Assembly: GCF_014268655.2 (NCBI RefSeq)
Contig: NZ_JABWQX020000001.1
Location: forward strand, 898,001 to 962,000
Direction: 5' to 3'
DNA from: Pseudomonas marvdashtae
GTDB taxonomy: Bacteria > Pseudomonadota > Gammaproteobacteria > Pseudomonadales > Pseudomonadaceae
DNA: 64,000 nucleotides
The position numbers and the translations under genes are program-made. Under the pieces are notes generated by a model. The model did not search any database and was not told the DNA's origin. It saw only the letters and a list, made by a program, of their open reading frames with translations. This document shows, piece by piece, positions 25,202 to 34,133 of this stretch. Position 1 is the stretch's first letter; each line of letters starts with the position of its first letter.

Positions 25202-27541
25202 TCAGAAGGCTACGGAGGTCTGCACATACACCGTGCGAGGTTCGCCGACGTACTTGCCTCGATTGTTGTCGTCGAAGGAGCGCGTGAAATACTGAGTGTT
25301 GAAGATGTTCTTCACACCCACCGCAACGTTCAGGTCCGACAACCGCGGGCCGAAGTCATAGGCGGCGCGGCTGCTGAATAGCATGTAGCCAGGGATATTT
25401 CCGGTGCTGCCGTCCACACTTTCGGCGCGGGTGTTGGCGTTGTCGGCGAACTGCGCGCTCTGGTAGGTGCTGTCCAGGTTGAGCTTCCAGGGGCCTTCGG
25501 TATAACCGATCCCCAGCGTACCTTTGTGTTTCGAGGAGAATGGCACGCGGTTGCCCTTGTTCGGGCCGTCCTCGCGGATGGTGGCATCGACGAAAGCGTA
25601 GGTGGCGTAGACGTCGAAACCAGCCAGCGCCGGGCTCAGGCCGTCGAGGGCATAGTTGATGCTGGTTTCAATGCCTTGATGGCGGGTCTCGCCCCGGGCG
25701 ATCACCGAGTCATTGGTCTGGTTGCTTTCATACTGGTTATCGAAATTGATCAGGAACGCGCCGATTTCCGCCCGAAGGTTGCCATTGTCGTAGCGAGTGC
25801 CAAGCTCCCAGGTGCGGGCCTTCTCCGGTTTCACTTCACCGCTGCTGACGCGGTTGGGCATCTGGCTGTACTGCACGCTGCCGAATGAACCTTCGGTGTT
25901 GGCGTACAGGTTCCATTCGTCGGTCAGGTGATACAGCACGTTCAGCGCCGGCAGGGCGGTGTTGTAGTCGCCCTTGTACTTCACATTCGTCAGGTTGTTG
26001 GTCTGCTGCGATTCGATCATTTCGTAGCGAATGCCAGGCGTGATGGTCCATTTGCCAATGTCGATCCGGTCATCAATGAAAAACGCGTTGGCTTCAGTGC
26101 CGCCACGCGTATCGCGGTCGTTGCGGCTGGAGGTCGTTGGCAGTTCGTTGCTGGCGACGGGCGTACGATAACGCAGCTCGTGGCCGGCTTCGTTGATGTA
26201 ACGGTAGCCGACGCCGACTTCGTGGCGGGTCGGGCCGAGGTCGAAGCCTTGGGCGAAGCGGGTCTCCAGGCCTCGTACCCAATATTCGCGAGGCGACAGG
26301 GACAGGAAAGAGCCCTGGTCCAGATAACCGCTGCGCAAGGTCTTGGTGAAGAACGTGCTGGCGGTGAATTCCCGACGGTCCTGCTGGTAGCGGTAGCCGA
26401 AATTGACCAGGGTGCGACGGCCCCAGAACCGATCGTTCGGACGGGTGGACTGGTATGGGTCGGCGTCGTAGTCGGCGACATTCAGGCCGCCGGGCATATC
26501 GGCCTCACCTTCGTAATACTGGGCCATGGCGTTGAAACTGTTGGCTTCGTCCAGTTGGTAATTGCCCTTCAGGATCAGGTCGTCGATTTGCGTGTCGCTG
26601 TGTTCGCGCCAATCCCCACCACGGGTGCCGGAATACAGCAGCGCACCGCCCAAGCCGTTGTCGGCGGTGCCACCGGCCAGTAGATTGGAAGTCGTCTTGA
26701 AGCCGTCGTGGCTGGATGACGGGCTCGTCTCGGTCTGCAAGCCGCCCTTGACCGTCGGCGCATCGGGAATCGCCCGGGTCACGAAGTTCACCACGCCGCC
26801 GACGTTTTGCGGGCCGTAGCGCACCGCGCCACCACCGCGCACGACGTCTACCGCGTCCATATTGCCCATGCTGACCGGGGCGAACGACAGCTGTGGTTGG
26901 CCATAAGGGGCGAAGGGCACCGGGATGCCGTCCATCAGCACCGTGGAGCGCGAGGCCAGGCGCGGATTGAGGCCGCGAATGCCAAAATTCAGCGCCATGT
27001 CATGGCTACCAGTTCCGTTGTTGTCGGGGGCGTTGACGCCGGGAATGCGATTGAGCACATCCCGTGCCTGCGTCGCGCCCTGGCGCTCGAATTCTTCACG
27101 GCGGATGACGTCGCGGGCGCCCGGGTGTTCGAACACATTGGTCTGCGCGGCGTCGCCGAGCCAGTCGCCGACCACGGTGGTGGTGCTCAAATCCAGGGAG
27201 GCGCTGTCGGCCGGTTGCAGGCTGTAGGCGTTATCACCTTCGGACCGGGCTTGCAGGCCGGTGCCTTCGAGCAGCGCGCCAAGGCCCTGCTCCAAGCTGT
27301 AGTTGCCTTCCAGGCCACGGCTTTGCAGGCCACCGGTCATTTGCGAACCAAAGGAGATCAGCACCCCGGCTTCACGGCCGAACTGATTGAGGGCGTTCTC
27401 CAGCGACGACGGCGCGATGTGGTAAGCCCTGGTCTCGGCTGCCTGCACCGACGGTAACGCAACCCAACTCAGGCTGGCGCCCAGCAGGAGTTGGCGCAGG
27501 GCTCGGGTGATCGGGGTGAGGCGAGTAGGGGATTGCAGCAT
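25202..27541 (-). CDS. fecA: TonB-dependent ferric citrate receptor with signalling domain, FecA
   Basis: A 779-aa outer-membrane receptor. In order: signal peptide (to about residue 34), STN signalling domain (AYHIAPSSLENALNQFGREAGVLISF), TonB-box region (STTTVVGDW), plug (DVIRREEFERQ, RDVLNRIPGVNAPDNNGTGSHD) and a 22-strand barrel ending in YVQTSVAF. Long stretches match E. coli FecA closely, e.g. GIRGLNPRLASRSTVLMDG and VPFAPYGQPQLS, so ferric dicitrate is the likely ligand. It is the last gene of fecI-fecR-fecA. The STN domain should contact FecR in the periplasm. Confidence 0.92.
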   Translation of the reverse strand: MLQSPTRLTPITRALRQLLLGASLSWVALPSVQAAETRAYHIAPSSLENALNQFGREAGVLISFGSQMTGGLQSRGLEGNYSLEQGLGALLEGTGLQARSEGDNAYSLQPADSASLDLSTTTVVGDWLGDAAQTNVFEHPGARDVIRREEFERQGATQARDVLNRIPGVNAPDNNGTGSHDMALNFGIRGLNPRLASRSTVLMDGIPVPFAPYGQPQLSFAPVSMGNMDAVDVVRGGGAVRYGPQNVGGVVNFVTRAIPDAPTVKGGLQTETSPSSSHDGFKTTSNLLAGGTADNGLGGALLYSGTRGGDWREHSDTQIDDLILKGNYQLDEANSFNAMAQYYEGEADMPGGLNVADYDADPYQSTRPNDRFWGRRTLVNFGYRYQQDRREFTASTFFTKTLRSGYLDQGSFLSLSPREYWVRGLETRFAQGFDLGPTRHEVGVGYRYINEAGHELRYRTPVASNELPTTSSRNDRDTRGGTEANAFFIDDRIDIGKWTITPGIRYEMIESQQTNNLTNVKYKGDYNTALPALNVLYHLTDEWNLYANTEGSFGSVQYSQMPNRVSSGEVKPEKARTWELGTRYDNGNLRAEIGAFLINFDNQYESNQTNDSVIARGETRHQGIETSINYALDGLSPALAGFDVYATYAFVDATIREDGPNKGNRVPFSSKHKGTLGIGYTEGPWKLNLDSTYQSAQFADNANTRAESVDGSTGNIPGYMLFSSRAAYDFGPRLSDLNVAVGVKNIFNTQYFTRSFDDNNRGKYVGEPRTVYVQTSVAF

Positions 27542-27691
27542 GATGAGGGTCCTGAGAAGGTTGCATCAAAGTGGCTTTCCTTCTCTGTCACCCGAGGTGT
27601 CGAAAACAGCTCACTGGAAAAGCAATTTTTTGGCGAAGGTCGTGTCTTGCCGTTTGAAGTGGGCGCTTGCGGTCCTCGCTACGGTCGTGTT

Positions 27692-28639
27692 TCAGGCACG
27701 GGCCTCGACGCTGACCCAATACCGGGTGAACCGTCGCACTGTAACCGGCAGGCTGACTTCCAGCAGGTCGAGGATCCGTTCGCTGTTGTCCAGCGGGTAG
27801 CTTCCTGAGATCAGCAGGTTGGCGACGGCTTCATCGCAGTGCAACTGGCCACGTCGGTAGCGGCTGAGTTCGTCGAGGAAATCCGTCAGGCGCATGTGCG
27901 CCGCCACCAGCATTCCCTCAGTCCAGGCGCCGCTGTTGGCATCCAGCGCCGTGGGTGGACCGGCGCCGTTGATGCCCAGGCCCAGTTGTCGCGAGGCTGT
28001 CAGAACAAATGGCGCGCCTTGATGCCCGTGACCTTGCACCTGGCCTTCGAACACGGCCACTTGGGTGTGACCGGGAAATTCACGCACGTTGAACCGCGCA
28101 GACTGACTCTCCAGCAGCCCGTGGGCGGTCGCCACTTGCAAGGGGCGTGGATCCCGCGCGCCGGTTATCTGCAGTTCTCCTTCCAGCAGGCGGATCAAGC
28201 GACGTTGGGCGTCAAAACGAACGTCCACGGCGCTGCCGGTATTGAGCTGCAATTGACTGCCGTCATCGAGTGTCAGGCGACGCCGCTCGCCCACCGGGCT
28301 GCGATAGTCGGCCATCAACGGCGGCAATAATTGCCGTTCGCGCAGTCCCCACGCCAGGCTGGAACCGGCGCCCAGGATCAACAGCAGTTTGAGTGCCTGG
28401 CGCCGCGTGGTGCGTTTGGGTGCGTTGAGTGCGGCGTGGGCCAGGGGCGAAGAAACATTGCGCAGCCGTTGATTGACCCGCTGGATGTGTTCCCATGCCC
28501 GGCGATGTTCGCTGTGGGCATTGAGCCATTGCTCCCACGCCTGTTGCTGGCGTGGGTCGAGCGGCCCTTGCTGCATTTCCAGCAGCCAGTGGACAGCCTG
28601 CTCGGCAACATGCGCGCTGACATTCGGTGCGGTGTTCAT
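27692..28639 (-). CDS. fecR: Anti-sigma factor / signal transducer FecR
   Basis: A 315-aa FecR-family protein. The N-terminal cytoplasmic region binds the sigma factor (QAVHWLLEMQQGPLDPRQQQAWEQWL), a single membrane helix lies at about residues 84-100 (LKLLLILGAGSSLAWGL), and the periplasmic FecR domain follows (TLDDGSQLQLNTGSAVDVRF). It sits between fecI (8 bp upstream) and fecA, relaying receptor occupancy to the sigma factor. Confidence 0.92.
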   Translation of the reverse strand: MNTAPNVSAHVAEQAVHWLLEMQQGPLDPRQQQAWEQWLNAHSEHRRAWEHIQRVNQRLRNVSSPLAHAALNAPKRTTRRQALKLLLILGAGSSLAWGLRERQLLPPLMADYRSPVGERRRLTLDDGSQLQLNTGSAVDVRFDAQRRLIRLLEGELQITGARDPRPLQVATAHGLLESQSARFNVREFPGHTQVAVFEGQVQGHGHQGAPFVLTASRQLGLGINGAGPPTALDANSGAWTEGMLVAAHMRLTDFLDELSRYRRGQLHCDEAVANLLISGSYPLDNSERILDLLEVSLPVTVRRFTRYWVSVEARA

Positions 28640-28646
28640 CGGCAGG

Positions 28647-29144
28647 TCACAGCGCGAAATAGCAGCGCATCGCCGCTTTGTTCAAATGGCGCTTGACCGT
28701 TGCCAGCGAGATACCCAATTCGCGAGCGATTTCGTTGTAGGTCAAACCGTCGACCTGGGCCAGTAAAAATGCCCGCTTGACCGCATGCGGCAGACCATCG
28801 AGCAGTTGATCGAGCTCCAGCAGCGTTTGCAGGATGATCGCGCGTTCCTCTTCCGAAGGCGCCACCTGCCCGGGCAGTTGGGCCAGCGCGTCAAGGTAGG
28901 CGCGCTCCAGGTCCTGACGGCGGTAATGGTTGAACAACACACGCTTGGCGATGGTGGTGAGGAACGCCCGCGGTTCGAGAATCGGCTGGGGATCGCGTGC
29001 CGCCATTACTCGTATGAACGTGTCTTGCGCCAGGTCTGCGGCGCTTTCGGGGCAACCGAGCCGGCGTCGCAACCAGCCGTTGAGCCAGTTGTGATGGGCG
29101 ATATAAAGCACTTCGACGGTAGGGGCGGACGGCAACAGGAACAC
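28647..29144 (-). CDS. fecI: ECF sigma factor FecI
   Basis: A 165-aa extracytoplasmic-function sigma factor. Region 2 is visible as HHNWLNGWLRRRLGCPESAADLAQDTFIRVM, and region 4 as LDGLTYNEIARELGISLATVKRHLNKA. The start appears to be GTG at 29144, judged by alignment with E. coli FecI; no good ribosome-binding site is seen, so the exact start is uncertain. It should direct transcription of fecA. A candidate Fur box precedes it. Confidence 0.88.
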   Translation of the reverse strand: MFLLPSAPTVEVLYIAHHNWLNGWLRRRLGCPESAADLAQDTFIRVMAARDPQPILEPRAFLTTIAKRVLFNHYRRQDLERAYLDALAQLPGQVAPSEEERAIILQTLLELDQLLDGLPHAVKRAFLLAQVDGLTYNEIARELGISLATVKRHLNKAAMRCYFAL

Positions 29145-29167
29145 TCCGACAGCGATCGGCTGCGCTA

Positions 29168-29186
29168 GAGAACAAGAATTGTTCGC
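29168..29186 (-). promoter_or_regulatory. Candidate Fur box upstream of fecI
   Basis: GAGAACAAGAATTGTTCGC matches the 19-bp Fur consensus at 11 of 19 positions by my count and contains the perfect inverted repeat GAACAA-n3-TTGTTC. It follows directly a -10-like TACAAT on the minus strand (29187-29192). Iron repression of fecI through Fur is the rule in this system, so position supports the call. Confidence 0.5.
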
Positions 29187-29262
29187 ATTGTAGAGGTGCG
29201 GCCGGGGCTACGGCAATCGGGATGAGTGTCCGCTTCTTTGTCGGGTCGGAGCGCGACGGCGT

Positions 29263-30138
29263 CTAGCACAGAAACGCCTGTCGATATTCCCCGGGCGTGG
29301 CGCCCACGATTTGGCGAAAACGATTGGCGAAATGACTGGCGCTGGCGAACCCGCAGGCCAACGCAACATCGCCCAGCGCTTGTGAAGTGCTGCGCAGCAA
29401 GTGTCGCGCCTGTGACAAGCGTCGTGCCAGCACATACTGGTGGGGAGGCAGCCCGAAGCTCTCGCGGAACATTCGGGCGAAGTGGTATTCGGACAAGGCG
29501 CAAAGCGCCGCCAGTTGCCCAAGGCTGATGGCCTCGGCCAGGTGACTGTCGATGTAGTCCACCAGCATCCGCCGTTGATGGGCAGCCAGGCCGCCCTTGA
29601 GGCGAAGCCCCTGGCGCAGGCCGACCTGACTCAGCAGCAAATGACTGAGCAGGTCATGGGCCAGGCTGGTGCAGAGCAGGCGTTCGGCGGGTTCGTTCCA
29701 GTTCAGCGCGATCAACTGGCGAAAGCGCTGGGCCTGTTGCGGGTCGTCAAGGAACGTTGCCTCGTGCAATTGGACTTGCCGGGGTTCACGATCCAGCAAC
29801 GTGACGCAACCGAGAGCGAACTGTTCGGGGCTGAAATACAGGTGGGCGAGGCGAATATCACCATTGATGACCCAGGCCGACTCATGCTCGGCCGGCAGCA
29901 CGCAGAGTTTGTCTGGTGCCCCGGTGGCGTCGGGTCGTTCGCGGCGAAACGTGCCGGTGCCGCCAGCGATGTAGCACGACAGCGTATGGTGAGTCGGCGC
30001 CTCGTAGTCACGGGCGTCGTGGTGATTGCTCCACAAAGCGGCCGCCAAGCCGTCCCCGAGCTCGGCGCTGTGCTCAAGGCGAGCGTTGGGCGAGCTGTTG
30101 AGGGCTTGAAAGACTTGCAAGGTTTGCAGTGTGGACAT
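29263..30138 (-). CDS. AraC-family transcriptional regulator
   Basis: A 291-aa AraC-type regulator. The N-terminal part resembles a cupin ligand-binding domain (THHTLSCYIAGGTGTFRRERPDATGAP). The C-terminal double helix-turn-helix reads YIDSHLAEAISLGQLAALCALSEYHFARMFRESFG, then GDVALACGFASASHFANRFRQIVGATPGEYR. It is divergent from the DMT exporter gene, which it may control. The effector is unknown. Confidence 0.87.
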   Translation of the reverse strand: MSTLQTLQVFQALNSSPNARLEHSAELGDGLAAALWSNHHDARDYEAPTHHTLSCYIAGGTGTFRRERPDATGAPDKLCVLPAEHESAWVINGDIRLAHLYFSPEQFALGCVTLLDREPRQVQLHEATFLDDPQQAQRFRQLIALNWNEPAERLLCTSLAHDLLSHLLLSQVGLRQGLRLKGGLAAHQRRMLVDYIDSHLAEAISLGQLAALCALSEYHFARMFRESFGLPPHQYVLARRLSQARHLLRSTSQALGDVALACGFASASHFANRFRQIVGATPGEYRQAFLC

Positions 30139-30276
30139 GATCGGCTCTCTCCAACGCCTTGCATCCTACTCCCTCGGCCTATCCGTGCCAGCCTGCCAGC
30201 CGACAAAACCGCAAGTTTACGCAAGCGCCAGGTCAATGGCGGTGTGACACTGGGACCATTATCAGGAGTCGCCGTC

Positions 30277-31182
30277 ATGAACCTCTCGCTGTACCTGCTT
30301 ACCGTGATCATCTGGGGCACCACGTGGATTGCGCTGAAACTGCAATTGGGCGTGGTCGCCATCCCGGTGTCGATCGTTTATCGCTTTGGCCTCGCGGCGC
30401 TGATTCTGTTCGTGATGCTTTTGCTCAGCCGGCGCTTGCAGGTGATGAGTCGGCGCGGCCATCTGATTTGCGTCGCCCAGGGCTTGTGCCTGTTCTGCAT
30501 CAACTTCATGTGTTTCCTGACCGCCAGTCAGTGGATTCCCAGCGGCCTGATTGCCGTGGTGTTCTCCACGGCTACCCTCTGGAACGCCCTGAATGCACGG
30601 GTTTTCTTCGGTCAGCGAATTGCCCGTAACGTGTTGCTGGGCGGTGCGCTGGGGCTGTTCGGGCTGGCGCTGTTGTTCTGGCCGGAGCTGGCCGGTCACA
30701 GCGCAAGCCCGCAAACGTTGCTCGGATTGGCATTGGCGCTCTTGGGAACGTTGTGTTTCTCGGCAGGCAATATGTTGTCGAGCCTGCAACAGAAAGCCGG
30801 CCTCAAGCCGCTGACGACCAACGCTTGGGGCATGGCCTACGGGGCCGCGATGCTGTCCGTGTGGTGTCTGTTGCAGGGCATCCCGTTCGACATGGAATGG
30901 AACACGCGTTACGTCGGCTCGCTGTTGTACTTGGTCATTCCGGGTTCGGTCATCGGCTTTACCGCCTACCTGACGCTCGTCGGACGCATGGGCCCGGAGC
31001 GGGCAGCGTATTGCACGGTCCTGTTCCCGGTGGTGGCATTGAACGTCTCGGCGTTTGCCGAGGGTTATCAATGGACCGCGCCAGCGTTGGTCGGGCTGGT
31101 GCTGGTGATGCTGGGCAACGTGCTGGTGTTCCGCAAGCCGAAGCCGGTTGTATTGGCACCGATGATCGATACAGTCCGTTAG
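30277..31182 (+). CDS. EamA/DMT-family transporter
   Basis: A 301-aa inner-membrane protein with about ten hydrophobic helices and two EamA repeats (first starting LYLLTVIIWGTTWIALKL, second from LLGLALALLGTLCFSAGNMLSS). It belongs to the drug/metabolite transporter superfamily, often exporters of amino acids or toxic metabolites. The ATG at 30277 has AGGAG upstream; the long open frame before it is antisense to the AraC gene and not real. The substrate is unknown. Confidence 0.87.
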   Translation: MNLSLYLLTVIIWGTTWIALKLQLGVVAIPVSIVYRFGLAALILFVMLLLSRRLQVMSRRGHLICVAQGLCLFCINFMCFLTASQWIPSGLIAVVFSTATLWNALNARVFFGQRIARNVLLGGALGLFGLALLFWPELAGHSASPQTLLGLALALLGTLCFSAGNMLSSLQQKAGLKPLTTNAWGMAYGAAMLSVWCLLQGIPFDMEWNTRYVGSLLYLVIPGSVIGFTAYLTLVGRMGPERAAYCTVLFPVVALNVSAFAEGYQWTAPALVGLVLVMLGNVLVFRKPKPVVLAPMIDTVR

Positions 31183-31688
31183 TGGTCATTCTTGATGCTG
31201 ACGAAGATCAGTGCCGGCAAGAGAAAATCGGTAGCAACTTTCGTCCACGGAATCATGTTCCATTGTTCGGAAGTGTCCATCTCAAACCATTCGTTGGCAA
31301 TGACTTGAAGACAAAAGTAATAAACGAACAACGCTGTGGTTAAGCCAATAATCGCGTACTTTTTGGCTTCATGAAAGGCGTTGTGTGGCGCATGCAAGTT
31401 TCTCAACATCTGATAGGCGCCCAACAGGCAGCAGGTTGTAAAGATGGACTCCAATGTGATGATCATCCAATAAATCCGGTGGTGGGCAATTGGCGACGTC
31501 ACCGCACGATACATAAGTCGTTCATTTCCAACGGTCGTATCCATGCTCAGGATGTGGCCAACATACTCATAATTATTAGCGTAATCGGTCAGGTTGCTGA
31601 TCATGACCAGAACGCCAAACAGGCCGGCTATTAAGACGATGATTGCCTTGCTCTTGCGAATAAGTTGGGCTGTGGTGAGGCTGTGCAT
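31179..31688 (-). CDS. DUF2165 family small membrane protein
   Basis: A 169-aa integral membrane protein with four hydrophobic segments (AIIVLIAGLFGVLVMI, MIITLESIFTTCCLLGAY, YAIIGLTTALFVYYFCLQVIA, FLLPALIFVSI). The pattern of SNLTDYANNYEYVGHILSMDTT and NEWFEMDTSEQWN is that of DUF2165 proteins; function unknown. It overlaps the end of the DMT gene by 4 bp, tail to tail. Its DNA is more AT-rich than its neighbours. Confidence 0.82.
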   Translation of the reverse strand: MHSLTTAQLIRKSKAIIVLIAGLFGVLVMISNLTDYANNYEYVGHILSMDTTVGNERLMYRAVTSPIAHHRIYWMIITLESIFTTCCLLGAYQMLRNLHAPHNAFHEAKKYAIIGLTTALFVYYFCLQVIANEWFEMDTSEQWNMIPWTKVATDFLLPALIFVSIKNDH

Positions 31689-31751
31689 ATATAAGACTCC
31701 AGTGATGTAGGTTTAGTACAGTTGCACTGGAGGTTATAGTTTGCCGGTTAA

Positions 31752-31792
31752 GTTGGCAGGGAAACTGATTATCAAGTTATGTCCCTGCCAAC
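31752..31792. repeat. Inverted repeat after the hydroxyacid reductase gene
   Basis: Perfect 11-bp arms GTTGGCAGGGA (31752-31762) and TCCCTGCCAAC (31782-31792) with a 19-base loop, ending 5 bp from the stop of the reductase gene on the minus strand. It lacks a T-run but could end or stabilise that transcript. Confidence 0.5.
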
Positions 31793-31796
31793 GCTT

Positions 31797-32774
31797 TTAC
31801 TTGGCGGGGAATACTTGCGGGTTGACCAGGTTCTTCGGTCGTTCGCCCATCAAGGCGCTTCGCAAATTCTCCACGGCAAGGTTGGCCATTGCTTCCCGAG
31901 TCTCATGGGTGGCGGAACCGATGTGCGGCAAGGTCACGGCGTTTTTCAGCTGGAACAGCGGTGACTCGGCCAGCGGCTCTTTCTCATAGACATCCAGCCC
32001 GGCGCCGCGGATGCGGTTGTTCTGTAAGGCTTCGATCAGCGCCGGCTCGTCCACTACCGGGCCACGGGAGATGTTGATCAGGATGGCGCTGGGTTTCATC
32101 AGGCCCAGCTCGCGTTGGCCGATCAGATGACGGGTCTTCTCGCTCAACGGCACCACGAGGCAGACGAAGTCGGCTTCGGCCAGCAACTGGTCCAGTTCGC
32201 GAAATTGTGCACCCAGCTGGGTTTCCAGTTCGGTCTTGCGGCTGTTGCCGCTGTACAGGATCGGCATGTTGAACCCCAGCCGGCCGCGTCGGGCAATCGC
32301 TGCGCCGATATTACCCATGCCGACGATACCCAGGGTCTTGCCATGCACATCGCTGCCGAACAGCTGTGGCCCGACCGTCGCTTGCCACTGTCCGGCCTTG
32401 GTCCAGGCGTCCAGTTCAGCGACGCGACGGGCACTGCTCATCAGCAGCGCGAATGCCAGGTCGGCGGTGCTTTCGGTGAGCACGTCGGGGGTATTGGTGA
32501 GCATGATCCCGCGTTCATTGAAGTACGCCAGGTCATAGTTGTCGTAGCCCACCGACACGCTGGACACCACTTGCAGCTTCGCGGCGTTTTGCAGTTGCTC
32601 GCGGCCGAGCTTGCGGCCGACACCGATCAGCCCGTGGACGTGGGGCAAGGCTTCATTGAACTGCGCGTTGAGGTCGCCGTTCGATGGGTTGGGCACAATC
32701 ACGTCGAAGTCCTGTCGCAGGCGCTCGATCATAGGCGGCGTGATACGGCTGAAGGCAAGTACGGTTTTTTTCAT
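31797..32774 (-). CDS. D-2-hydroxyacid dehydrogenase (glyoxylate/2-ketogluconate reductase, GhrB/TkrA type)
   Basis: A 325-aa NAD(P)-dependent D-2-hydroxyacid dehydrogenase. The Rossmann loop is TLGIVGMGNIGAAIARRG; catalytic Arg lies in INISRGPVVDE, Glu in DVYEKEPL and His in LPHIGSATHETR. GhrB-type enzymes reduce glyoxylate, hydroxypyruvate or 2-ketogluconate. I chose the ATG at 32774 (MKKTVLAFSR), not the longer frame from 32864. No sugar-acid genes adjoin, so the substrate stays open. Confidence 0.87.
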   Translation of the reverse strand: MKKTVLAFSRITPPMIERLRQDFDVIVPNPSNGDLNAQFNEALPHVHGLIGVGRKLGREQLQNAAKLQVVSSVSVGYDNYDLAYFNERGIMLTNTPDVLTESTADLAFALLMSSARRVAELDAWTKAGQWQATVGPQLFGSDVHGKTLGIVGMGNIGAAIARRGRLGFNMPILYSGNSRKTELETQLGAQFRELDQLLAEADFVCLVVPLSEKTRHLIGQRELGLMKPSAILINISRGPVVDEPALIEALQNNRIRGAGLDVYEKEPLAESPLFQLKNAVTLPHIGSATHETREAMANLAVENLRSALMGERPKNLVNPQVFPAK

Positions 32775-32877
32775 CGTGCAAGGCTCTCTGCAGGGAATAC
32801 CAAGCACGCTAACATTCCTGGCGCGGGTTAGGCGAGAGGGGGCGGTGTTTTTGGTGCACCGCAAGTCCCTATGGAAG

Positions 32878-33627
32878 CTATGCCGCCCGCAGCGAAATAA
32901 AGGCGTAGTTCACCGGCGTTTCAGTGACGACGCATGCGCCGGCGGCAGTGACCTGGCTGGCGATGTCATCGCCGGACAGATGGAACCGCCATTCTCCTGC
33001 CGCTTGCTCAAGCGGCTGCGAGCGGGCCTGATCGATGGCAGCGGCGAACGCGCTCATGTCCGGCAGGTACGCGGTGAACCCATCACCTTTCAGCGCAGTG
33101 GTGTGGATGCCCAGGGCCACGCAAATGCGTTCCTTCATGCCGATCTCCTGACGATCGGCCTGGCGTGAGCGCTCAATCAGCCGAGCGAGTTCCTGGTCGA
33201 CCAATTCACCGCCGACAATCAATTGCGGCCCCGTTTCCCACGACTCCGGCGGGCAATCCTTGGTGGCGGTGTTGAGCGGGATGTGCGGGTTGATTTCCAT
33301 CGGGTAGATGCGGCACACCAAGGGGCGGCGCTCATAGATGCGGCACAGGTTGTCGGCGTCCAGATTATGGCAACGGCCGGTGTTGTAGGCGGCAAACGTG
33401 ATCGCCACGAGCGCTTCGCTCGTGCCGCTGCGCACCACCGCCGAACGCCGTTCGGCGTGCTCGCGTTGCGCCACTGGAAGGCCGAGGCCATTGGGCAGGA
33501 AGGCCTCGACCAGGACGATCACCTGCCCGCCATCATTGGCCCACATCCTGGCTTCGTCGAGGGTCAGGGGGACGTGATGGCCGGTACAGCATTTACCGCA
33601 CCCTACACAGGAAAACGTTGTGTTCAT
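32878..33627 (-). CDS. YkgJ-family cysteine-cluster protein
   Basis: A 249-aa protein beginning FSCVGCGKCCTGHHVPLT, the CxxCxxCC cluster of the YkgJ/UPF0153 family that probably binds zinc or an iron-sulphur centre. Two further cysteines occur in CHNLDADNLCRIYERRPLVCRIYP. The role of the family is unproven. It stands alone between divergent or unrelated genes. Confidence 0.8.
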   Translation of the reverse strand: MNTTFSCVGCGKCCTGHHVPLTLDEARMWANDGGQVIVLVEAFLPNGLGLPVAQREHAERRSAVVRSGTSEALVAITFAAYNTGRCHNLDADNLCRIYERRPLVCRIYPMEINPHIPLNTATKDCPPESWETGPQLIVGGELVDQELARLIERSRQADRQEIGMKERICVALGIHTTALKGDGFTAYLPDMSAFAAAIDQARSQPLEQAAGEWRFHLSGDDIASQVTAAGACVVTETPVNYAFISLRAA

Positions 33628-33709
33628 TGATCGACCGAAAGCAATAGGCTGAAAGCGGCGACAGAAAAGCGCCGCGATGAGCCGTGCGAAGCAAGTTATG
33701 CGCCAGTCG

Positions 33710-34036
33710 TCATGGATTGCCAGCCGGGCGGATCGAGTCCCATTCGGTCACGAACGCGGTCTTGGTTTTCTTGCGGTAGAGGCACAGCTCTGTGCCGCTC
33801 GCGCCTTTCATGTGGGCCTGCGGGTATTGGCCTTGCAGCAACAGCGCGGTGTAGCCCACCCGGTCGTCGAATTGCGCGGCGGTGCCAATCGGTTCGGGTT
33901 TTTTCAGGCCGCTGGCCTTGAGGCAACTGGCGAGCACTTTTTTGTCGTAGGCAGCCCAGGCGTCGGGGCTGGAAGCGTGAGCCTGGAGAGTCAGGGCGGC
34001 GGTCAGGCCGAAGAGCATCAGGGTCGGGGTTTTCAT
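33710..34036 (-). CDS. Small secreted protein of unknown function
   Basis: A 108-aa protein with a clear signal peptide MKTPTLMLFGLTAALTLQAHA. The mature part (SSPDAWAAYDKKVLASCLKASGL ... LCLYRKKTKTAFVTEWDSI) has two cysteines that could form a disulphide. I chose the ATG at 34036 since it opens the signal peptide. I do not recognise the family beyond a conserved hypothetical. Confidence 0.72.
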   Translation of the reverse strand: MKTPTLMLFGLTAALTLQAHASSPDAWAAYDKKVLASCLKASGLKKPEPIGTAAQFDDRVGYTALLLQGQYPQAHMKGASGTELCLYRKKTKTAFVTEWDSIRPAGNP

Positions 34037-34133
34037 CAGTGAAGTCCTTGTTCGCGAAGGCAAGGACTGGAGTATGCCTGAGGATGGCCCGGCTCGAAGG
34101 CTGCAAACACCGCAGCCTCGAGGCGGGCAGCGG

